DNA of 9,220 bases from Burkholderiales bacterium (GTDB lineage Bacteria; Pseudomonadota; Gammaproteobacteria; Burkholderiales; Burkholderiaceae_D): contig JACPVY010000612.1 of NCBI GenBank assembly GCA_016197345.1, positions 1 to 9,220 of the forward strand, given 5' to 3'. This document shows, in pieces, positions 1 through 4,441 of the stretch. Below the pieces are notes generated by a model that was not told the DNA's origin, did no database searches, and was given only the letters and a program-made list of their open reading frames with translations. How positions within the stretch are numbered: the first letter of the stretch is position 1; each line of letters starts with the position of its first letter. The position numbers and the translations under genes are program-made.

Positions 1-323
1 AAGCAGGGACATTACTGACAACCATGATTCCGGCGATCCATAAAACGTCTAATTTGGTGCAAGAGATCGCCAGTGCTTCGCAAGAGCAAAATCAAGGTTT
101 GTCCCATATCAACCAGGCCATGAATCAGCTGCGAAAAGGGACACAACAAAACGCAGCCGCAGCCGCCGGGCTGGCTGAAACGGCGGGTGAGTTAAGCGAT
201 CAAGCGGGACAGTTACAAGGCTTGGTTGGATTTTTCAATCTTGACGTTAAAGTGGCGGTAACGAGTCCAGTCTTAAAGGGAACAGCAACTAAGGCGCGTC
301 GCACCCTGGCGATTGCGATGTAA
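1..323 (+). CDS. Methyl-accepting chemotaxis protein, C-terminal fragment
   Basis: This is the 3' end of a chemoreceptor gene; the reading frame is open back to the window edge, with the first full codon at base 3, so the internal ATG at 24 is not the start. The visible 106 residues are the end of the cytoplasmic signalling coiled coil. They include the segment MIPAIHKTSNLVQEIASAS, then EQNQGLSHINQAMNQL, TQQNAAAAAGLAETAGEL and QLQGLVGFFNL. This order of motifs is characteristic of the C-terminal helix of MCP signalling domains, which hold CheA and CheW and carry methylation-site glutamates and glutamines. The last 30 or so residues are a basic, low-complexity tail without the NWETF-type pentapeptide that tethers CheR and CheB in some receptors. 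Sensor domain and membrane segments lie outside the window. The gene converges on the M23 peptidase gene. Family assignment is firm; ligand unknown. Confidence 0.93.
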   Translation, partial: AGTLLTTMIPAIHKTSNLVQEIASASQEQNQGLSHINQAMNQLRKGTQQNAAAAAGLAETAGELSDQAGQLQGLVGFFNLDVKVAVTSPVLKGTATKARRTLAIAM

Positions 324-361
324 GTTCCCTTGCCTGTCATTGGGCGTCAGCAGCAGGGCAC

Positions 362-396
362 AAAAAAAGGGTCTGTTCGTTTGCACAAACAGACCC
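362..396 (-). terminator. Rho-independent terminator of the M23 peptidase gene
   Basis: A perfect 9-bp stem pairs GGGTCTGTT (369-377) with AACAGACCC (388-396) around a 10-base loop. Seven A residues lie at 362-368, so on the minus strand the hairpin is followed directly by seven U. It sits about 57 bases past the stop of the minus-strand peptidase gene. The plus-strand side has no T tract, so it should act on the minus strand only, although the hairpin also lies just past the chemoreceptor stop. Confidence 0.9.
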
Positions 397-452
397 CAAC
401 ACTATGCTCAGTTCTGCTGCATGGCATTGATTGTTATGCCATTACAAGCGCA

Positions 453-1508
453 TTATTTACGCCAGATTGCGGAACGGATAGGGCCGCAGAACCACCATTT
501 GTAGAGCGAAAAGCCTTGCGCCGTGTATTGCGCATTTTTGGTCGAAAAATCGGTTGTCGTCATACCGAAGTTCGCCAACCATGGGCCAGTGCTTGGCACC
601 CAATCGGTGTTATAGATTTGGCCGTCATTGGTGCAAGGAATGTTTTCTGGCATTTCACCAGAATCAGCCATGTGATTGAACCAGCCTTGGAAGCTTTCAT
701 CGCTGATATTGTTCACGGTCCAATACGCGGTCGAATGTGGTGCCCACACCAAGATTGGGCCAGATGGCAAGCTATTGCCTTTCAATAAGGTCCAAGGGCC
801 AGTCGAAGGCGCGGAATTATTTGTGTTCGGCGTGGTCGAGCCATGATCGAAAGGCATCGCGACCGCAGTGCTATCTTTTGCCATATGCACATGCAAGTGT
901 GGGCCGGTGGAGTTGCCGCTATTACCGACGTAGCCGATAACCTGTCCCGCAGTGACACGTACGCCATTTGTGACCGCCGCTTCTGGTGCAATCCAGCCAG
1001 TCGAGCTTGGGTTGGTAAATTTGGTCGCTTCATGTGGGCAGATGCTAGCGGGGACAGTCCCCAGAATCGCGTGGGCATGCAAGGCATAGGTGCCGTCATC
1101 GCCCAAAATCCAAACGTGGTTACCTGCGACACCAATGTAGCCATTGACGACGTCGGCATCTTTCGTGCCAGCTTTGGCGTTATTCGGTGCATTACGCCAG
1201 CAGCCAACCACGCGGCCCGAAATCATGGCATGAATCGGTTTGCCATAGACTAAGTAGCTAGTGTTGGCGGTGCTATCGGCATTATCGCTAACAAGGCTAG
1301 TCCAATTGCCATTGGCATTGCGACGCACGGCCACGATATCTTTTGCCAAGGTTTGCAAATAACCACCGCCATGATCGGTGGTGCTATAGCGGTGGTTCAA
1401 ATTGAGGTCATCGGCACGCAGCGGAAATTGCGCTGCTGAGCTTGAGATAGAAACGAGTGCGGTACTTGCAAACAAGACTGCGTGGAGGGCGTGAAGAGCT
1501 TTATTCAT
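453..1508 (-). CDS. Secreted M23-family metallopeptidase with extra C-terminal domain
   Basis: A 351-residue protein predicted to cut peptide bonds in cell-wall peptidoglycan or other Gly-rich peptides, as M23 (lysostaphin/LasA-like) zinc enzymes do. Residues 1-26 look like a Sec signal peptide (basic start, hydrophobic core, SSSAA before Gln27), so the product is exported. The M23 core spans about 45-215. YGKPIHAMISGRVVG (88-102) matches the usual beta-strand pair, LHAH (143-146) the middle histidine motif, and GNSGNSTGPHLHVHM (195-209) the HxH motif with H206 and H208. The usual HxxxD first zinc motif is not canonical: Asp57 in QTLAKDIV has Thr four residues before it, and the nearest upstream His is His46. 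Residues 232-351 form an extra Trp-rich region with PSTGPW twice (234-239, 305-310) that vaguely resembles bacterial tandem-repeat (BTRD-type) domains. The ATG has GAGG eight bases upstream. Enzyme class is confident, substrate unknown. Confidence 0.88.
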   Translation of the reverse strand: MNKALHALHAVLFASTALVSISSSAAQFPLRADDLNLNHRYSTTDHGGGYLQTLAKDIVAVRRNANGNWTSLVSDNADSTANTSYLVYGKPIHAMISGRVVGCWRNAPNNAKAGTKDADVVNGYIGVAGNHVWILGDDGTYALHAHAILGTVPASICPHEATKFTNPSSTGWIAPEAAVTNGVRVTAGQVIGYVGNSGNSTGPHLHVHMAKDSTAVAMPFDHGSTTPNTNNSAPSTGPWTLLKGNSLPSGPILVWAPHSTAYWTVNNISDESFQGWFNHMADSGEMPENIPCTNDGQIYNTDWVPSTGPWLANFGMTTTDFSTKNAQYTAQGFSLYKWWFCGPIRSAIWRK

Positions 1509-1535
1509 ATTATTTGCCTCAAAAATGTAGAGTAA

Positions 1536-1552
1536 GCATCAAAAAATGATGC
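1536..1552 (-). promoter_or_regulatory. Inverted repeat just upstream of the M23 start
   Basis: GCATCA (1536-1541) and TGATGC (1547-1552) form a perfect 6-bp dyad with a five-base A loop, 27 bases upstream of the M23 ATG. On the minus strand it lies exactly between a TTTACT hexamer and a TTACTC hexamer 17 bases apart. It could therefore be an operator between weak promoter elements, or a small leader hairpin. Both promoter hexamers are poor, so this is tentative. Confidence 0.3.
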
Positions 1553-1573
1553 AGTAAAGTTTTATTGTTGTTC

Positions 1574-1614
1574 TAGTCAGCATGGTGCTATGCCCACGCT
1601 CGCTAGATTGACTA
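1574..1614. repeat. Nested inverted repeat upstream of the M23 gene
   Basis: TAGTCA (1574-1579) pairs with TGACTA (1609-1614). Immediately inside the left arm is a second hairpin, GCAT (1580-1583) with ATGC (1590-1593). The two stems are adjacent and could stack, as in a small structured leader. No known riboswitch or RNA family was recognised; function unknown. Confidence 0.35.
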
Positions 1615-1713
1615 CCGATACGACGTTCAGATCTTCGCGCCAACTGTGGCTAGCATCGCTAGAAAATGGCTTTTTAGACATTGCTTTTCAACTAAATGAT
1701 GCGAATTGCGATC

Positions 1714-1727
1714 TGATGAAGTCATCA
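1714..1727. promoter_or_regulatory. Palindrome TGATGA-N2-TCATCA, possible operator
   Basis: TGATGA (1714-1719) and TCATCA (1722-1727) form a perfect 6+6 dyad with a two-base centre, too tight for an RNA hairpin but typical in shape for a dimeric DNA-binding protein. A further TGATGC half site lies 12 bases to the left (1697-1702), and the dyad at 1536-1552 is made of the same TGATG/CATCA half sites. The recurrence suggests a regulator binding upstream of the M23 gene; no regulator can be named. Confidence 0.3.
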
Positions 1728-1775
1728 TACGCTCGATTTTGATAACAAAACAGATACAATTATCACATATTTTTA

Positions 1776-1817
1776 CAGTAACAGTTTACGTTCATTTCGA
1801 ACTGTTATTGTTTTTTT
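1776..1817 (+). terminator. Orphan plus-strand intrinsic terminator
   Basis: CAGTAACAGTT (1776-1786) pairs with AACTGTTATTG (1800-1810), an 11-bp stem with one G-U pair and a 13-base loop, followed directly by seven T (1811-1817). The stem is A/T-rich, so efficiency may be modest, but hairpin and T run have the right geometry for plus-strand termination. No plus-strand protein gene lies within 1.4 kb upstream, so it would have to end a non-coding RNA or an antisense transcript. Confidence 0.5.
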
Positions 1818-1902
1818 GAATTATTTTGCAATCTGTTTTTGTTGCATTGCATGATTTTTGAAACGAAGTAGTACCTTTCTCAAGGGGAATGTTTCGGCGG
1901 AT

Positions 1903-1911
1903 TGCTATATT
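1903..1911 (+). promoter_or_regulatory. Candidate extended -10 promoter element
   Basis: TGCTATATT fits the extended -10 pattern TGnTATAAT with one mismatch. No reasonable -35 is seen 16-18 bases upstream, which is tolerated with extended -10 elements. It would start transcription near 1918, about 220 bases before the strong hairpin at 2097-2140. On its own the match is weak. Confidence 0.25.
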
Positions 1912-1917
1912 TATCAA

Positions 1918-2140
1918 TTGCTTGCGCAATATTGGGGCGACAAGATGTGCCGTACACATGATGTACCATCAGAAACATTTTTCTAGGGGAAGATCGCGGC
2001 AAAAAAGAGGGGTAAAAATAGCAAGGCGGTGCAAGAAAATGGGCGGAAAAAGCGAAGAATTGTGTGCCGTTTGCGACAGTAATCGGGCGCTGAGAATGAA
2101 AAACGATGTTGCATTGCCTGCCGTGCAGCATCGTTTTTCA
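1918..2140 (+). ncRNA. Possible small RNA ending at a strong terminator
   Basis: Inferred only from context: a candidate extended -10 element just upstream, no credible protein gene, a strongly purine-rich middle (about 1985-2063) and a 17-bp terminator-type hairpin at the 3' end. No known RNA family (6S, SRP RNA, RNase P RNA, tmRNA) was recognised. The hairpin is equally explained as the terminator of the minus-strand hydrolase gene, so this call is weak. Confidence 0.2.
2097..2140. terminator. Bidirectional intrinsic terminator, 17-bp stem
   Basis: TGAAAAACGATGTTGCA (2097-2113) pairs with TGCAGCATCGTTTTTCA (2124-2140) over 17 bp with a single G-U pair and a 10-base loop. The arms carry A5 on the left and T5 on the right, so either strand reads a GC-containing stem core followed by U5. 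On the minus strand it lies about 60 bases past the stop of the isochorismatase-family gene and is its natural terminator. On the plus strand it would block transcripts from the gene-free region from entering that gene antisense. Confidence 0.85.
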
Positions 2141-2201
2141 AGCTGCTTGTACCTCGTGGGACACGTTAGGTGATAAAGCAGCGGGGGAAAACGTGCGAAA
2201 C

Positions 2202-2735
2202 CTAAGCCGGGAACGCTTCTAGTGTTTTCACCACAGTCAAAGTATTGCCAACAGGCACGCTCATATTTGACCAAATCCAGTTGTGATGGGTGACGATGCT
2301 GCTGGCATCCAAATGTGGGCGGTTGCTGGTGGTATGCGCATCGGCTAGCACGGTGACATCAAAACCCTTGGTGGCCGCGGCGCGCACGGCGGTATCAAAA
2401 CAAAACTCGGTCGCAAAGCCGCACAACACGAGCTTAGACGTAGCGTTGTCGCTGAGCATAGGCAATAAATCGGTGGCGGTGAAGGAATCGCAGGCCTGCT
2501 TATCGACACTGAGATCGCCCTCGGCGACTTCAATGCTCGGTATCAGTTGCCATTCGGACGAATCGAGCGGCGCTTCGGCATCATTGTGCATGACGAAACT
2601 CACTTGGCCACCGCTTGCGCGCACACTGCGCGCCGCGTGGTTGATGCGCTCGACCACCGCAGGAAGCTCGAAAAATACGTGATTGGGCTGCTCTAGCCAC
2701 GCTTTTTGCATATCGATGATAAGTAAGGTTTGCAT
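2202..2735 (-). CDS. Isochorismatase-family cysteine hydrolase
   Basis: A complete 177-residue, cytosolic alpha/beta hydrolase of the isochorismatase/nicotinamidase superfamily, close to the family's usual length. The catalytic triad is readable: Asp8 in LLIIDMQ, Lys79 in SVDKQACDSF and the nucleophile Cys112 in GFATEFCFDTAVRAA. The residues before the cysteine include the expected cis-peptide region. DAHTT and VTHHNWIW nearer the C-terminus are also typical of these small hydrolases. Members hydrolyse amide or ether bonds of small molecules (nicotinamide, carbamoyl compounds, isochorismate), and the substrate cannot be read from sequence. There is no siderophore or NAD gene nearby to suggest one. 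The ATG lacks a clear Shine-Dalgarno sequence, but MQTLLIIDMQ is the standard family beginning, so the start is well placed. It is a single-gene unit, divergent from the patatin gene and ended by the hairpin at 2097-2140. Confidence 0.93.
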   Translation of the reverse strand: MQTLLIIDMQKAWLEQPNHVFFELPAVVERINHAARSVRASGGQVSFVMHNDAEAPLDSSEWQLIPSIEVAEGDLSVDKQACDSFTATDLLPMLSDNATSKLVLCGFATEFCFDTAVRAAATKGFDVTVLADAHTTSNRPHLDASSIVTHHNWIWSNMSVPVGNTLTVVKTLEAFPA

Positions 2736-2768
2736 AGTTTTTCAGGGTGGGGAAGATGAAAGAGGAGG

Positions 2769-2811
2769 GGCGGCACGTTTTAACGGCGCGCCCGTTTTTG
2801 TATGTGCCGCC
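2769..2811. repeat. Nested inverted repeat in the divergent intergenic region
   Basis: GGCGGCAC (2769-2776) and GTGCCGCC (2804-2811) are a perfect 8-bp inverted repeat. Between them lies a second stem, AACGG (2782-2786) with CCGTT (2792-2796), around the 8-bp palindrome GGCGCGCC, followed on the plus strand by a T run (2795-2799). It lies between the divergent hydrolase and patatin genes, in the 5' region of the former. It may be a protein-binding site, a leader structure or a terminator-like element for plus-strand read-through. Confidence 0.45.
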
Positions 2812-2935
2812 ATGATTTTAGGCGAAATCCTGATACCGCTTTGCAGCAATGTTGTAGCCATGGACGAGGCTGTTTGTCTGGGGGAATTTTTTTGTTGTCA
2901 TTCTGCTGTCATCTGCCCCAAAGCGGCGATAGCCT

Positions 2936-2941
2936 GATAAT
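2936..2941 (+). promoter_or_regulatory. Possible -10 of a leaderless patatin transcript
   Basis: GATAAT ends eight bases before the patatin ATG at 2950, so transcription would begin at or within a base or two of the start codon. No Shine-Dalgarno sequence precedes that ATG, which agrees with a leaderless message. There is no good -35 at the right distance, so support is weak. Confidence 0.25.
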
Positions 2942-2949
2942 CTTGCTGT

Positions 2950-4119
2950 ATGGGCAAACAGAAAAAAACAGGGCTGATATTGAGTGGCGGCGGTGCGCGG
3001 GCGGCGTATCAGGTCGGCGTGTTGCAGGCGATTCATACCATTTTGTGGGAGGCGGGCTGGCCACCTGCACGCAATCCTTTTGACATCATTTGCGGCACCT
3101 CAGCCGGAGCCATTAATGCCACTGCCTTAGCCTGCCGGGCCGATAATTTTGCGGAAGGCATTCATAAGCTGATGGATGTCTGGCAAAACTTTGAAGCGCA
3201 TCAAGTCTATCGTGCTGATTCCCTCGGGGTGATACGTTCTGGCGCGCGGTGGCTCTCACTGCTTTCGTTTGGATGGTTGCTGCGCAAATGGCGCGCTTCC
3301 CCCCCCAATTCTTTGCTCGATAACACGCCGCTGGTAGGCTTGCTGCATCGCATGCTTGATTTGCCACGCCTAGATGCGGTGTTGTCCGAAGGCTTATTGC
3401 ATGCCTTAGCAGTCACGGCCTCATCTTATACGGGCGGCCAGCACATCACCTTTTATCAGACTGCGGCGGAAATTGAGCCGTGGGTACGGATGCAAAGGAT
3501 GGCCTTGCAAGATCAAATCGGCGTTGAACATTTGTTAGCGTCGTCCGCGATTCCCTTTATCTTTCCCGCCATTCCCTTGTTTTTAGGTGGGCGGCGTGAA
3601 TTTTGCGGCGATGGTTCGATGCGCCAACTAGCGCCGATTTCGCCCGCGATACACTTGGGCGCTAGCCGGGTGCTGGTGGTCGGCGCTGGGCGTATGAGTG
3701 AGGCGAAGCGTGAAGTGGTCGAAAGCGCGCAATATCCTAGCCTCGCCCAAATTGCGGGACACGCCATGTCTAGCATCTTCCTCGATAGTTTGGCGGTGGA
3801 TATCGAGCGATTAAATCGCATCAACTTAACCCTCTCGACCGTACCGCAGGAATATCGCAACAAATTGACCTTACGCCCGATTGAATTATTGGTGATTGCG
3901 CCGTCGGAGCGCTTAGACGATATTGCTAGTCGCCACACCTCTAGCTTGCCTAAACCTATCCGCACCATGTTAGGGGGGATAGGCGCAACCGAAGTGCGTG
4001 GCTCGGCGTTAGCATCATACCTTTTGTTTGAAGCGAGCTACACGCGCGAGTTGATAGACCTCGGGCAACGTGACACGATGGCTAGGCGCGATGATGTCTT
4101 GGCATTTTTTTCATCGTAA
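2950..4119 (+). CDS. Patatin-like phospholipase
   Basis: A complete 389-residue patatin-family (PF01734) lipid acyl hydrolase, predicted to cleave acyl chains from phospholipids or other lipids with a Ser-Asp dyad. The oxyanion-hole motif GGGARAA is at residues 13-19, the nucleophile elbow GTSAG at 49-53 gives Ser51, and the catalytic Asp221 sits in CGDGSM. FDIICGTSAGAINATALA around the serine is typical. Both dyad residues are present, so it should be active. No signal peptide or obvious transmembrane segment is visible: the N-terminus MGKQKKTGLILSGGG enters the first beta strand directly, so the protein is likely cytoplasmic or membrane-peripheral rather than a secreted ExoU-type toxin. The region after about 300 is a family-style C-terminal extension. 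The start is fixed by the conserved N-terminal strand even though no Shine-Dalgarno sequence is seen. It stands alone, with 322 bases before the kinase gene. Confidence 0.93.
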   Translation: MGKQKKTGLILSGGGARAAYQVGVLQAIHTILWEAGWPPARNPFDIICGTSAGAINATALACRADNFAEGIHKLMDVWQNFEAHQVYRADSLGVIRSGARWLSLLSFGWLLRKWRASPPNSLLDNTPLVGLLHRMLDLPRLDAVLSEGLLHALAVTASSYTGGQHITFYQTAAEIEPWVRMQRMALQDQIGVEHLLASSAIPFIFPAIPLFLGGRREFCGDGSMRQLAPISPAIHLGASRVLVVGAGRMSEAKREVVESAQYPSLAQIAGHAMSSIFLDSLAVDIERLNRINLTLSTVPQEYRNKLTLRPIELLVIAPSERLDDIASRHTSSLPKPIRTMLGGIGATEVRGSALASYLLFEASYTRELIDLGQRDTMARRDDVLAFFSS

Positions 4120-4160
4120 TTGTTGATATTTTCTTGCATCAAGGGAGTAAACATACCATT

Positions 4161-4180
4161 CAATATTGCTAGAAATATTG
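4161..4180. promoter_or_regulatory. Dyad CAATATT-N6-AATATTG
   Basis: CAATATT (4161-4167) and AATATTG (4174-4180) form a perfect 7-bp inverted repeat with a six-base spacer. There is no T tract on either side, so it is not a terminator of the patatin gene. The A/T-rich symmetrical form suits an operator, possibly for the kinase gene; no regulator can be assigned. Confidence 0.3.
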
Positions 4181-4428
4181 CTGCCGCTCACGAGTTGTGC
4201 GCAGGGGTGTTGCTGCACGGAGTTGCGTTGTGGTTTTAGCGGGAAATAGACTGCAATTGCGCTAAAATGACTTGTGCGAGCGTGCCTACCTGACTAAGAT
4301 GGACTGCGCATTTGGGAGGAGCGGCGGAGCTTCTTTCACAAAGTTTTTTCTGTAGAGAGAGCGCATTCTTGGCTGGCAAGCGACGCCGATCGATAACGCT
4401 GCAAGGATGATAGTGTTCTCAAGGCTGT

Positions 4429-4436
4429 GGGAGGAG
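4429..4436 (+). promoter_or_regulatory. Ribosome binding site that fixes the kinase start
   Basis: GGGAGGAG ends five bases before the GTG at 4442, ideal Shine-Dalgarno spacing. The in-frame GTG at 4427 overlaps this element and has only a short AAGG close before it, and the GTG at 4439 is too near. The start is therefore placed at 4442. The 11-base sequence around this site is repeated at 4314-4324, where no start codon follows. Confidence 0.65.
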
Positions 4437-4441
4437 CGGTG

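Larger units (their letters stand above)
1509..2096. other. Long gene-free region upstream of the M23 gene
   Basis: Nearly 600 bases with no convincing protein gene. From right to left (the direction of the M23 gene) it holds a purine-rich stretch (about 1985-2063), an A/T-rich block (about 1740-1860), several inverted repeats and the M23 leader. The short open frames here lack a well-spaced ribosome binding site, have no recognisable protein features, and in two cases overlap the strong hairpin at 2097-2140. A weak minus-strand extended -10 candidate, TGTGATAAT (complement of 1759-1767), could drive the M23 gene, but it would give a leader of roughly 240 bases and has no good -35. The size and structure suggest regulation or non-coding RNA rather than coding. 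Confidence 0.6.
4120..4441 (+). other. Leader region of the hybrid kinase gene
   Basis: Gene-free stretch between the patatin stop and the kinase start. It has no clear terminator for the patatin gene. It contains a 7+7 dyad (4161-4180), a lone TAAAAT -10-like hexamer at 4263-4268 without a good -35, and two copies of an 11-base SD-like sequence (4314-4324 and 4429-4439). A promoter for the kinase is expected here but cannot be pinned down by eye. Confidence 0.55.

Noticed and set aside
330..1253. Open frames on the plus strand (330-788, 843-1253) and in another minus frame (782-1207) across the M23 gene
   Set aside because: They are antisense or out of frame to a gene with clear signal peptide and M23 motifs, and their translations have no recognisable features.
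1889..2173. A 94-codon plus-strand open frame starting ATG 1889
   Set aside because: The AAGGGG before it is only about one base from the ATG, the translation is basic and featureless, and the frame reads straight through the strong terminator hairpin at 2097-2140.
1880..2274. Minus-strand open frames 1880-2131 and 1969-2274
   Set aside because: One starts inside the terminator hairpin and the other overlaps the end of the hydrolase gene in another frame; neither has a ribosome binding site or recognisable protein pattern.
2683..2937. An 84-codon plus-strand open frame between the divergent genes
   Set aside because: Begins antisense to the conserved N-terminus of the hydrolase, crosses the inverted repeat, and is Cys-rich with no known pattern.
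4089..4116. CGATGA/TCATCG hairpin at the patatin stop as a terminator
   Set aside because: Only 6 bp with a 16-base loop; the T run is in the loop, not after the stem.
4385..4396. GCCGATCGATAA as a FliA (flagellar sigma) -10 element
   Set aside because: Contains two bases too many within the GCCGATAA consensus, and no TAAA-type -35 lies at the right distance.
4427..4441. GTG 4427 as the kinase start
   Set aside because: It overlaps the strong GGGAGGAG Shine-Dalgarno sequence, which is ideally spaced for GTG 4442. The difference is only five residues, so it is not excluded.
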